Of a stretch of DNA of 60,268 nt, positions 1 through 6,857 are shown one piece after another. Position numbers and translations under genes: made by a program. How positions within the stretch are numbered: the stretch's first letter is position 1; each line of letters begins with the position of its first letter. The DNA comes from an uncultured Eubacteriales bacterium (lineage in GTDB: Bacteria > Bacillota > Clostridia > Oscillospirales > Oscillospiraceae). Location of the stretch: assembly GCA_900550585.1 (NCBI GenBank), contig URST01000003.1, forward strand, positions 1 to 60,268, written 5' to 3'. Under the pieces are notes generated by a model, which saw nothing but the letters and a program-made list of their open reading frames with translations, was not told the origin of the DNA and made no database searches.

Positions 1-2
1 CC

Positions 3-308
3 CGCTTCCAGCATCCCGTGGCCGGCACCTATAAGAAGGAGTGCATCGAGCAGGGCAAGAAGTACTTCTCCGTGGCCTCCGGCGGCGGTACGGGCCGCAC
101 GCTGCATCCCGACAACATGGCCGCTGGTCCCGCCAGCTACGGCATGACCGACACCATGGGCCGCATGCATTCCGACGCCCAGTTCGCCGGCTCCAGCTCC
201 GTCCCCGCCCATGTGGAGATGATGGGCTTCCTGGGCATGGGCAACAACCCCATGGTGGGCGCCACTGTTGCTGTGGCCGTCGCCGTGGAGGAAGCTGTAA
301 AAGCCTGA
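3..308 (+). CDS. C-terminal fragment, possibly glycine reductase component C beta-like (DUF5940-type)
   Basis: The reading frame is open from the window edge, so only the last 101 or so residues are visible. The fragment contains the glycine-rich stretch SGGGTGRTLHPDNMAAGP, then YGMTDTMGRMHSDAQFAGSS and a C-terminal MGNNPMVGATVAVAVAV. I recall this pattern from the C-terminus of GrdC-like beta subunits of glycine/sarcosine/betaine reductase component C, which have a ketoacyl-synthase fold, but I cannot confirm it. No grdD or other reductase gene follows; the next gene is a convergent MerR regulator. The GTG at position 18 is internal and not a start. Confidence 0.5.
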   Translation, partial: RFQHPVAGTYKKECIEQGKKYFSVASGGGTGRTLHPDNMAAGPASYGMTDTMGRMHSDAQFAGSSSVPAHVEMMGFLGMGNNPMVGATVAVAVAVEEAVKA

Positions 309-385
309 TATACCAACGGCTTTTGGATTTTCCAGGCCCGGCGGCAAAGCGTCGGCACAGTGAAGATCCGGCTGGAAAAATGGCC

Positions 386-414
386 TTGTCCACATTTTTT
401 CAAAATGTGGACAA
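386..414. repeat. Perfect 13-bp inverted repeat with 3-nt loop
   Basis: TTGTCCACATTTT (386-398) and AAAATGTGGACAA (402-414) form a perfect hairpin between the left-edge gene and the terminator at 431. Each arm contains TTGTCCACA, one base off the DnaA-box consensus. It may be an operator or an RNA hairpin. I see no other origin features. Confidence 0.5.
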
Positions 415-430
415 AGATAGCGCAAGAAAA

Positions 431-464
431 GAGAGCATCGCCCTTGCGGCGGTGCTCTCTTTTT
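431..464. terminator. Bidirectional terminator between convergent genes
   Basis: A 12-bp stem (431-442 with 448-459, one G-T pair) with a 5-nt loop is followed by TTTTT on the plus strand and preceded by an A-rich run that serves the minus strand. It separates the left-edge gene from the convergent MerR gene. Confidence 0.85.
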
Positions 465-484
465 GCATATCAGAAGCGGGCTGC

Positions 485-1291
485 TCAGTCCTCTACCGGC
501 AGCACGAGCCGGGAGCAGTAGCGCCGCGTCTCGATCTCCCGCCCTGTGTAGGGCGCCACGATGCCCAGTACACGCGGCAGCCCCGCCGGTCTCAGTCCCC
601 GCGCCTTCGTCTCGCGGCCCAGCGTCAGCCACACCTCGTCCATGTCATCATAGCTGCCGTAATAGAGCACCGACACTGCCCGGCAAGCCGGCAGCACCGC
701 CGCATCCCGGTCTGCCCTGCGCGTCCGGACCGGGACACAGACATAGAACGGATACGGTTCGCTGCTGATATATCCGTCCCAATAATCGTGCCGGTCCTGC
801 ATTGTGAACAGCGGCTCATCGGACAGCGCGCAGCCGTCTTTGATGCACGCACTGTAAAAGTCGTACATGCAGCGGTACTTCTCCTCGGCGCTGTGCCCCC
901 TGCACAGGCGCATCCGGCACGTCACAGCGGGCAGCGTTATCATCTGCACGGAGATGCTGGGCGGCTCCATGGCCCGCAGCCGCATTTCCTCCACGCTGCG
1001 CTGCAGGTCGCGCAGACGGCTCTCCAGCGCCGCCAGCAGCTCCGATGCCTCGCCGCCGTGGGCGAAATACGCGGCGATCTCCTCCGTGTCCAGTCCCATG
1101 TTCTTGAATTTTTCGATCTGCAGGATGCGTGCCACATTATGGTTATCGTAATACCGCCGCCCGCTGTCCGGCGCGGTATAGGCCGGGGTCAGCAGGCCCC
1201 GCTCCTCCATCCGCATCAACGTGCTGCGGGACAGCCCGCAGGCCCTGGCCGCCTCGGTGATCTGAAAGAGAGTTTTTGTGTCTTTTTCCAT
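485..1291 (-). CDS. MerR family transcriptional regulator with GyrI-like effector domain
   Basis: The 268-residue protein has an N-terminal winged helix (about residues 8-77; ITEAARACGLSRSTLMRMEE, then GRRYYDNHN) typical of MerR proteins, a short coiled dimerisation helix (about 80-105, LESRLRDLQRSVEEMRLRA), and a C-terminal region of about 155 residues with the layout of BmrR/GyrI-like ligand-binding domains. This class usually binds hydrophobic drugs or metabolites and twists a promoter with an over-long spacer. The gene is divergent from the membrane protein at 1417. The intervening DNA holds a MerR-type dyad inside a 19-bp spacer, so it probably controls that gene and perhaps itself. The ATG is preceded by GGAGG. 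Confidence 0.88.
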   Translation of the reverse strand: MEKDTKTLFQITEAARACGLSRSTLMRMEERGLLTPAYTAPDSGRRYYDNHNVARILQIEKFKNMGLDTEEIAAYFAHGGEASELLAALESRLRDLQRSVEEMRLRAMEPPSISVQMITLPAVTCRMRLCRGHSAEEKYRCMYDFYSACIKDGCALSDEPLFTMQDRHDYWDGYISSEPYPFYVCVPVRTRRADRDAAVLPACRAVSVLYYGSYDDMDEVWLTLGRETKARGLRPAGLPRVLGIVAPYTGREIETRRYCSRLVLPVED

Positions 1292-1311
1292 GCTGTGCCT
1301 CCAAAAAGTGC

Positions 1312-1342
1312 TTGCTTCGTTCAGGGATGAACGGATTATAAT
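1312..1342 (+). promoter_or_regulatory. MerR-type promoter and operator for the gene at 1417
   Basis: TTGCTT (1312-1317) and TATAAT (1337-1342) are separated by 19 bp, the over-long spacing typical of MerR-activated promoters. The spacer contains the perfect dyad CGTTCA-GGGA-TGAACG (1318-1333). ATTATAAT (1335-1342) is self-complementary and could also supply a -10 for the divergent regulator gene. Confidence 0.75.
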
Positions 1343-1360
1343 GCAATTATACGGAAAGCA

Positions 1361-1380
1361 GCGCCGCTGTCAAGCGGCGC
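1361..1380 (+). other. Leader hairpin upstream of the small membrane protein
   Basis: GCGCCGCT and AGCGGCGC flank a GTCA loop in the presumed 5' leader, about 18 nt after the predicted transcription start. There is no T-run, so it is more likely an RNA stabiliser or structural element than a terminator. Confidence 0.4.
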
Positions 1381-1416
1381 ATCGCCCGGATAGACCCTCA
1401 AGCGGAGAAAAGCAGT

Positions 1417-1914
1417 ATGAAGAAAAAAAGAGATATCCTGCCCTTTCTGACTGTGGCCTGTACGCTTGCTCTTGTCGGCATGACGCTGGCGCTGATCCTC
1501 GGCGGCGAGGAGGCCGCAGCGTTTGCGCCGCCGCCCTTTGAAAGCTCTGCCGTGCAGGGCATCCCCGACGTGCCGGAGGAGCTGGGTCACTCCTCGCCCT
1601 GCACGGAGGAAGTGGATTACAGCTTTTCCGTGTGCGGAAACGTGCGCATGGACGGCGCGGCAGCCGTGGTCTATTTCACCGATCCCCCGGAAAACCGGGT
1701 GTGGCTCAGGCTCTGCATCCTGGACGAAAACGACCGGACGCTGGGCGAGACCGGTCTGCTCCGGCCCGGCGAGTATGTCAGAGCCGTGACGCTGGACAAG
1801 CCGCTGGCTGCCGGCACGCCCGTGAAGCTCAAGGTCATGGGCTGCGAGCCGGAGACGTATCGCAGTGCGGGCACCATCGTGATGCACACCACGGTGTGCG
1901 GTATCTGGCCGTGA
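1417..1914 (+). CDS. Small membrane-anchored protein, probable MerR target
   Basis: I do not recognise the family. The 165-residue product begins MKKKRD followed by one hydrophobic segment (about residues 9-29) that acts as a signal or anchor; there is no lipobox cysteine. The rest (about 60-165) is predicted extracytoplasmic and beta-rich, with VDYSFSVCGNV, AVVYFTDPPENRVWLRLCIL and a final VMHTTVCGIWP. It contains four cysteines after the anchor. A weak GGAG at about 1404 precedes the ATG. The promoter upstream has MerR architecture and the MerR gene is divergent, so I infer induction by that regulator's ligand. A terminator follows within 40 nt, so it is transcribed alone. Confidence 0.7.
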   Translation: MKKKRDILPFLTVACTLALVGMTLALILGGEEAAAFAPPPFESSAVQGIPDVPEELGHSSPCTEEVDYSFSVCGNVRMDGAAAVVYFTDPPENRVWLRLCILDENDRTLGETGLLRPGEYVRAVTLDKPLAAGTPVKLKVMGCEPETYRSAGTIVMHTTVCGIWP

Positions 1915-1952
1915 CCGGCGCGGCAGGCTGTATCGTCTGCCGTACCTTACGG

Positions 1953-1990
1953 AAAAGAGAGGGACGCGCCCCCATGCGGCCCTCTCTTTT
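1953..1990 (+). terminator. Rho-independent terminator
   Basis: The stem AAAAGAGAGGG / CCCTCTCTTTT closes a GC-rich interior and ends in TTTT, directly after the small membrane protein gene. Confidence 0.75.
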
Positions 1991-2030
1991 GTTGTTTCTC
2001 TGCAAGGGCCCGGCAGGGAGCGGAACGCCG

Positions 2031-2072
2031 CACAGCGGGCGGAAAAGGGATTTCCTTTTTCCGCCCGCTGTG
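2031..2072. repeat. Long near-perfect hairpin upstream of cwlD
   Basis: An 18-nt arm (2031-2048) pairs with 2054-2072, with one extra T bulged. The 3' end runs into TGTTATGAT (TATGAT at 2074-2079, extended -10-like), so the hairpin may overlap the cwlD promoter. It has A and T runs inside the stem and could also back up termination of the upstream gene. Confidence 0.5.
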
Positions 2073-2128
2073 TTATGATACATAAAACGCCGCCCGCCGC
2101 CATAGGCTTTCCCGAGGAGGGGAGACCC

Positions 2129-2860
2129 ATGGTGCTGTTCATTCCGAAAAAAGCGATATACGCCTGCGCGCTGGCCGTTGTGCTGGTCACAGCGGCGGCG
2201 ATAGCGCCCCGACCGCAGCCGCAGGTGCCTGCCGCCGCGCCTGCTGCGCCTGCCGCGTCCCGGACCACGCCGGTGCTGGACGCCGGACACGGCGGGGAGG
2301 ATGGCGGCGCCGTGTCGGACAGCGGCGTGGCGGAGAGCGGCATCAACCTCCAGATCACCCGGCGGCTCTATGAGATCCTCCGGTTCCTGGGGCATCCGTC
2401 GGTGATGACCCGCAGCGGCGACGAGGCTATCTATGACGATACCGCCGTCACCCTGCGTGAAAAAAAGGTCTCCGACCTGAAGAACCGCACGGCGCTGGCC
2501 AATGAGACACCGGACGGCCTGCTCATCAGCATCCATCAGAACTGCCTGCCCGGCCACCCCGGCGTCCGGGGCGCGCAGGTGTTCTACAATGCCGTCCAGC
2601 CGTCCCAGAGGCTGGCTGAGACGGTGCAGCAGGCGCTGAACAGCACGATAAACGAGGGAAAGGACAAGGCCGCCAAGCCCATCGGCGACGGGGTGTACCT
2701 TATGTCCCACACCACCTGTCCCGCCATTCTGGTGGAGTGCGGCTTCCTGTCCAATCCGGAGGAGACGGCGCTTCTGCAGCAGCCGTCCTACCAGGTGAAG
2801 CTGGCCGCCGTCATCGCGGCGGCCTACTGCCAATACTATACGAACGAGGGAACAGCATGA
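2129..2860 (+). CDS. cwlD: N-acetylmuramoyl-L-alanine amidase, CwlD-like
   Basis: This is a zinc amidase that cleaves the bond between N-acetylmuramic acid and L-alanine; in spore formers CwlD works in making muramic delta-lactam in the cortex. The 243-residue protein has one N-terminal transmembrane or signal helix (about 9-27), an Ala/Pro-rich linker, then an Amidase_3 domain. Expected zinc and catalytic residues are visible: His54 in DAGHGG, Glu69 in GVAESG, His136 in SIHQN and Glu203 in LVECGFLSN. I place the start at 2129, where GAGGAGGGG sits about 8 nt upstream, rather than at the in-frame ATG at 2075 inside the hairpin tail. The stop overlaps the radA start (ATGA). A more general cell-wall role cannot be excluded. 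Confidence 0.88.
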   Translation: MVLFIPKKAIYACALAVVLVTAAAIAPRPQPQVPAAAPAAPAASRTTPVLDAGHGGEDGGAVSDSGVAESGINLQITRRLYEILRFLGHPSVMTRSGDEAIYDDTAVTLREKKVSDLKNRTALANETPDGLLISIHQNCLPGHPGVRGAQVFYNAVQPSQRLAETVQQALNSTINEGKDKAAKPIGDGVYLMSHTTCPAILVECGFLSNPEETALLQQPSYQVKLAAVIAAAYCQYYTNEGTA

Positions 2861-4218
2861 AAGCAAAAACGGTTTTTTTCTGCACGGAGTGCGGCAGCGA
2901 AAGCCCCAAGTGGTCGGGCCGCTGTGCCGTCTGCGGTGCGTGGAACTCCATGGTGGAGCAGCCGGCGGAGCGCCCTGCCAAAGGCGGTAAGACCCAGCGC
3001 GTTGCAGACGCTGTAAAGGCGTCTCCCATTACATCCCTGCAGGAGGATGAGGAGATCCGGTTCCCCACCGGGATGGGGGAGCTGGACCGCGTGCTGGGCG
3101 GCGGTGCGGTGAAAGGCTCGCTGGTGCTGGTGGGCGGTGCCCCCGGCATCGGCAAATCCACGCTGATGCTCCAGATCTGCCAGCAGCTGGGTCGCACCTG
3201 CAAGGTGCTGTATGTCTCCGGCGAGGAATCCGCCCGCCAGCTGAAGCTGCGGGCCAAGCGCCTGTCTGTGGACAGCGGGAACCTGTTCGTCCTGTCGGAG
3301 ACCCGGCTGGGCGACGTGCTGGAGTGCGTCCGCCGGGAGGAGCCGGATGTGCTGATCGTGGACTCCATCCAGACCCTGTACAACGAGGAACTGGACGCCC
3401 CTGCCGGCGGCGTGGGGCAGGTGAAGGACTGCACCATGGCGCTGATGCAGCTGGCCAAGGGGCAGGGCGTCACGGTGTTCGTTATCGGCCACGTCAACAA
3501 GGAGGGCAGCATCGCCGGCCCCAAGGTGCTGGAGCACATGGTGGACTGCGTGCTGTACTTTGAGGGCGACAGCCGCATGACCTACCGCATCCTCCGGGCC
3601 GCCAAGAACCGCTTCGGCGCCACCAACGAGATCGGCGTCTTTGAGATGCTGGACAGCGGCCTGCGGGAGGTGGAGAACCCCTCGGAGATGCTGCTGTCCG
3701 GACGGCCCCAGGATGCCTCCGGCACCTGCGTCACCTGCGTCATGGAGGGTGCCCGCCCCGTGCTGGCGGAGATACAGGCTCTCATCGCGCCCTGCGCCGG
3801 GGCACGGCCCCTCCGCAGCAGCAACGGCTTTGACTACAACCGCGCCGCCATGCTGCTGGCAGTGCTGGAAAAGCGCGGCGGCCTGAAGGTCAGCCAGTGC
3901 GACGCCTACCTGAACATCATCGGCGGCCTGACGCTGGACGAGCCTGCCGCCGATCTGGCCGCCGTGGTAGCCATTGCCTCCAGCTATCTGGACAAGCCCG
4001 TGCCCAACGGCATGGCCGCTGTGGGCGAGGTGGGCCTTTCCGGGGAGATACGCAGCGTCAGCCACATGGAGCAGCGCCTTTCAGAGGTAAAGCGTCTCGG
4101 CTTTACACAGTGTATCATTCCGGCGCATCACGCCGTTGACCTTCGGGCACGCTCCTCTCTGGAGCTGCTGCCTGTCCGGAATATCTCGGAGGCGCTGCGG
4201 CTGCTGGCCCGGGGCTAA
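2857..4218 (+). CDS. radA: DNA repair protein RadA
   Basis: RadA is a RecA-like ATPase that drives branch migration during recombination. The 453-residue protein shows all parts in order: a four-cysteine zinc finger (Cys9, Cys12, Cys23, Cys26), a Walker A GGAPGIGKST near residues 92-101, the RadA-specific KNRFG motif, and a C-terminal Lon-protease-like domain. The ATG overlaps the cwlD stop, so translation is coupled. Length is normal for the family. The gene is convergent with a small cysteine-rich ORF that overlaps its last 104 nt on the other strand. Confidence 0.96.
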   Translation: MKAKTVFFCTECGSESPKWSGRCAVCGAWNSMVEQPAERPAKGGKTQRVADAVKASPITSLQEDEEIRFPTGMGELDRVLGGGAVKGSLVLVGGAPGIGKSTLMLQICQQLGRTCKVLYVSGEESARQLKLRAKRLSVDSGNLFVLSETRLGDVLECVRREEPDVLIVDSIQTLYNEELDAPAGGVGQVKDCTMALMQLAKGQGVTVFVIGHVNKEGSIAGPKVLEHMVDCVLYFEGDSRMTYRILRAAKNRFGATNEIGVFEMLDSGLREVENPSEMLLSGRPQDASGTCVTCVMEGARPVLAEIQALIAPCAGARPLRSSNGFDYNRAAMLLAVLEKRGGLKVSQCDAYLNIIGGLTLDEPAADLAAVVAIASSYLDKPVPNGMAAVGEVGLSGEIRSVSHMEQRLSEVKRLGFTQCIIPAHHAVDLRARSSLELLPVRNISEALRLLARG

Positions 4219-4333
4219 TAGGCAGGTAGTGGACGCAGGGATGCCCGGCGCTGGGCTGCCCCGCCGCGCCGCATGTCTCCAGCGTGCATAAGCCGTCCCG
4301 CTGCCACTGGCAGCTGTCGGTGCAGGGGATCAT
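4115..4333 (-). CDS. Small Cys-rich protein overlapping the radA 3' end
   Basis: This is a 72-residue ORF with a good AAAGGAG about 7 nt before its ATG. The N-terminus MIPCTDSCQWQRDGLCTLE has cysteines at 4, 8, 16, 21 and 33 and ends its conserved part in PCVHYLP. This matches my memory of a short clostridial family (CxxxCxxQxDGxCxL...CxYF), often mislabelled hydroxymyristoyl-ACP dehydratase. The family usually stops after about 40-45 residues. Here no stop occurs in frame and the frame runs antisense into radA, adding about 28 Ala/Pro-rich residues. Metal or zinc binding is plausible. Function is unknown. Confidence 0.6.
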   Translation of the reverse strand: MIPCTDSCQWQRDGLCTLETCGAAGQPSAGHPCVHYLPISPGPAAAAPPRYSGQAAAPERSVPEGQRRDAPE

Positions 4334-4380
4334 ACCATCACTCCTTTGCCGGTAGTGTTCCCGCGCCGCCCGATAATATG

Positions 4381-4416
4381 AAAAAAGTGCCCGGGACCGT
4401 TGGCTCCGGGCACTTT
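4381..4416 (-). terminator. Terminator of the cytidylate kinase-like gene
   Basis: AAAGTGCCCGG (4384-4394) pairs with CCGGGCACTTT (4406-4416). On the minus strand the stem is followed by TTTTTT, just after the stop at 4426. Confidence 0.85.
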
Positions 4417-4425
4417 CGCATGTAC

Positions 4426-5049
4426 TTATTCGTGGGAGTTGAACCAGTCCTCGCAGAACTTGGCGATGGCGGGGACCAGATCCTTGACGTAGCGCCGCGT
4501 GGTGTTGACGCACAGGTCGTAGGACTCCTTGGCGCCCCACTTGCTGTCGCTGTACATCTGGTGGTGCTGGGCACGGTTGCGGTCGATCTGCTTCATGCGC
4601 TTCTCGATCTCCGCAGGGGTCATGTTCTCCCCGGCAGGTGCCCGGCGCTGGCAGCGCTCGATCTTGGAGTCCTTGTCGGCGTACACGAAGATGTTCAGGG
4701 GCTTGTAGTCCTTCAGGATCACGTCCGCGCCCCGTCCCACGATAACGCAGTCGCCGCTCTTGGCGAAGTTCTCCAGGATCTGCCGCTGGGTCACAGCCAC
4801 GCGGATGGGCTGGTCCATGATCTGGAAGGGAGGTACGCCGAACCGGTGGCCGATGGTCAGGGGATAGGCGGCCTCGATGCTCTTTTCGGACACATGGGCC
4901 ACATAATCTTCGTTAAAGCCGTTTTCCTTGGCGATCATTTCGATGATCTCGTGGTCGTAGCAGGGAATGTGCAGCGCCTCTGCCAGACGCTTGCCCAGCT
5001 CACGGCCGCCGGAGCCAAACTCACGGCTGATGGTGATGATACGGTTCAT
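4426..5049 (-). CDS. Cytidylate kinase-like family protein
   Basis: The 207-residue protein starts MNRIITISREFGSGGRELGK, a P-loop variant typical of the cytidylate-kinase-like family (Pfam Cytidylate_kin2), not the canonical Cmk P-loop. Further conserved pieces are CYDHEIIEMIAKENGF and CVIVGRGADVIL. Family members are presumed nucleotide or small-molecule kinases; the real substrate is unknown. It lies 30 nt downstream of the uridine kinase-like gene on the same strand with its own GGAGG site, so the two are probably co-transcribed. Confidence 0.82.
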   Translation of the reverse strand: MNRIITISREFGSGGRELGKRLAEALHIPCYDHEIIEMIAKENGFNEDYVAHVSEKSIEAAYPLTIGHRFGVPPFQIMDQPIRVAVTQRQILENFAKSGDCVIVGRGADVILKDYKPLNIFVYADKDSKIERCQRRAPAGENMTPAEIEKRMKQIDRNRAQHHQMYSDSKWGAKESYDLCVNTTRRYVKDLVPAIAKFCEDWFNSHE

Positions 5050-5079
5050 AGATACGACCTCCTTTTTGATATGCAGAAA

Positions 5080-6000
5080 TCAATACTCGTAGCAGCTGCC
5101 GCCCACAAATTCGCGGACGATGGAGTTCCGGGGCACGAAGGGGGTGTGCAGCGGCGGCACCGTCTCCACCACGTCGATGAGATCGGTGAGATCGTGCTCC
5201 TTCATATACTCCGCCGTCAGCTCCTCCCGGAAGTTGGGGATGTCCCCCAGACACTTGGCCAGGATGCACGGCTCATAGTCGTGGAACGAGTCGATGTGGA
5301 TGGCGGCGTTGCCCTTGTAGGGCTTGATATAGTTGACCTCGCCCCGGTTGACGCTCTCCGCGCGCTCCACCGTCTCCCGCAGGGAGTGGCCCCGGGTGTT
5401 GTAGTCCCGGATGAGCCGCCGCGCCACGCGCAGCTGCTCGGGCCGTACCACCCGGTCATTGTTGGTGAGGATACGGGTGCGGGGCGCCACATAGACGCCG
5501 GTGGCCGCACCCCGGATCTTGTCGAAGATCAGAGGATTGAGCATATGGATGCCCTCGGCGATGACGATGCAGCCCTTTTCACCCTGCATCTTCTTATAGC
5601 CTCCGGTATTGCCGGATTTGAAATCGTACCAGGGGATGTCGGCCTCTTTGCCGTCCAGCAGGCGGCTGATGCAGGACACCAGCAGATCCACGTTCACGCA
5701 GTAGGGGGACTCCCAGTCCGTGGCCTCCGGGGGGCGTTTGTCCAGCGGCAGGAAGAAGTTGTCCATGCTCAGCAGGCACACGGACACGCCCAGATTCTCC
5801 AGATAGTCCTTCAGCCGCATGGCGGAGGTGGTCTTGCCGCTGCCGGAGGGGCCGGTCAGCGCCACGATGGGCCGGTTGCTGGAGAGGATGGTGGCCGCGG
5901 CGGCGGAGATCTTGTCATGGAATACCTCCTCGCACCGCAGGACGAACTGTGTTTCGTTGTTCATGGACTCCTTGATGTTTTCCAGATCGATAACGCGCAT
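5080..6000 (-). CDS. Uridine kinase-like P-loop protein
   Basis: The 306-residue protein belongs to the phosphoribulokinase/uridine kinase superfamily. It has a Walker A GPSGSGKT at residues 50-57, a substrate-side SMDNFFLP motif, and an IVAEGIHMLNPL Walker B-like strand. It is about 100 residues longer than a classic Udk, and the C-terminal part (about 235-306) resembles longer clostridial 'nucleoside kinase' proteins. The likely role is phosphorylating uridine or another nucleoside. With upp nearby, pyrimidine salvage is the natural context. A strong promoter lies 40 nt upstream of the ATG, with AAGGAG as ribosome binding site. Confidence 0.82.
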   Translation of the reverse strand: MRVIDLENIKESMNNETQFVLRCEEVFHDKISAAAATILSSNRPIVALTGPSGSGKTTSAMRLKDYLENLGVSVCLLSMDNFFLPLDKRPPEATDWESPYCVNVDLLVSCISRLLDGKEADIPWYDFKSGNTGGYKKMQGEKGCIVIAEGIHMLNPLIFDKIRGAATGVYVAPRTRILTNNDRVVRPEQLRVARRLIRDYNTRGHSLRETVERAESVNRGEVNYIKPYKGNAAIHIDSFHDYEPCILAKCLGDIPNFREELTAEYMKEHDLTDLIDVVETVPPLHTPFVPRNSIVREFVGGSCYEY

Positions 6001-6036
6001 AGTGCAGCTCCTTCCGGGAATTTCAAAATCAAAAAC

Positions 6037-6065
6037 AGTATATCACACCGCATGCCAATCGTCAA
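6037..6065 (-). promoter_or_regulatory. Sigma-A-type promoter for the uridine kinase-like gene
   Basis: Read on the minus strand: TTGACG (6065-6060), 17-bp spacer, TATACT (6042-6037). Confidence 0.8.
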
Positions 6066-6131
6066 ACAGGCAAAATGTCGAAATTTCCCAGCATCCGGCG
6101 TTTTTCCCGCCGGAGATCCGCCTGCGCACGC

Positions 6132-6159
6132 AAAAAACGCCCCCTGTCGGGGGCGTTTC
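6132..6159 (-). terminator. Terminator of upp
   Basis: AAACGCCCCC (6135-6144) pairs with GGGGGCGTTT (6149-6158) around a 4-nt loop. On the minus strand it ends in TTTTTT, 13 nt after the upp stop. Confidence 0.85.
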
Positions 6160-6171
6160 GCGGAGAAAACG

Positions 6172-6807
6172 TTACTTGGTGCCGAAAATGCGGTCGCCGG
6201 CATCGCCCAGACCGGGGACGATGTAGCCGTTCTCGTTGAGGCACTTGTCCACGGCGCCGGCATAGATGTCCACGTCGGGGAACAGCTTCTGGATGTGCTC
6301 GATGCCCTCGGGAGCCGCCACCAGCACCATCAGCTTGATGTGCTTGCAGCCGAATTTCTTCATCTCGCCGATGGCCTCCGCGGCGGAGCCGCCGGTGGCC
6401 AGCATGGGGTCAACGATGAGCACGTCGCGCTCGGCCACGTCCTTGGGCATCTTGCAGAAGTAGGGATGCGGCTCCAGCGTCTCCTCGTCGCGGTACATGC
6501 CGATGTGTCCCACACGGGCGGAGGGCACCATGCGCAGCACGCCGTCCACCAGACCCAGACCGGCACGGAGGATGGGGACCACCACGAACTTGCGGCCTGC
6601 CAGCGTGGGCGCGTCCATCTCGCAGATGGGCGTCTCGATGTGCTTGGTGGTCAGGGGCAGATCGCGGGTAGCCTCATAGGTGATGAGCATGCCGATCTCG
6701 GATACCAGCTCCCGGAAATCCTTGACGCTGGTGTTCTTGTCGCGCATGATGGTCAGCTTATGCGCCACCAGAGGGTGGTTCATGATATGAACTTTCTCGC
6801 TGTACAT
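6172..6807 (-). CDS. upp: Uracil phosphoribosyltransferase
   Basis: The enzyme makes UMP from uracil and PRPP (pyrimidine salvage). The 211-residue product has the PRPP loop VLIVDPMLATGGSA, the conserved PILRAGLGLVDG segment and the C-terminal GLGDAGDRIFGTK typical of Upp. I start at the ATG at 6807 (MYSEKVHIMNHP) because GGAGGAG precedes it. An in-frame ATG 45 nt further upstream would add residues absent from the family. It lies 50 nt downstream of tsaB on the same strand and ends at its own terminator. Confidence 0.96.
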   Translation of the reverse strand: MYSEKVHIMNHPLVAHKLTIMRDKNTSVKDFRELVSEIGMLITYEATRDLPLTTKHIETPICEMDAPTLAGRKFVVVPILRAGLGLVDGVLRMVPSARVGHIGMYRDEETLEPHPYFCKMPKDVAERDVLIVDPMLATGGSAAEAIGEMKKFGCKHIKLMVLVAAPEGIEHIQKLFPDVDIYAGAVDKCLNENGYIVPGLGDAGDRIFGTK

Positions 6808-6857
6808 TTTTGTCTCCTCCGTGTATGTAAAATTTTGCATGGAACACAACACAACGC

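Noticed and set aside
386..414. Replication origin based on DnaA-box-like arms
   Set aside because: There are only two imperfect boxes, with no AT-rich unwinding element and no dnaA, dnaN or rpmH nearby.
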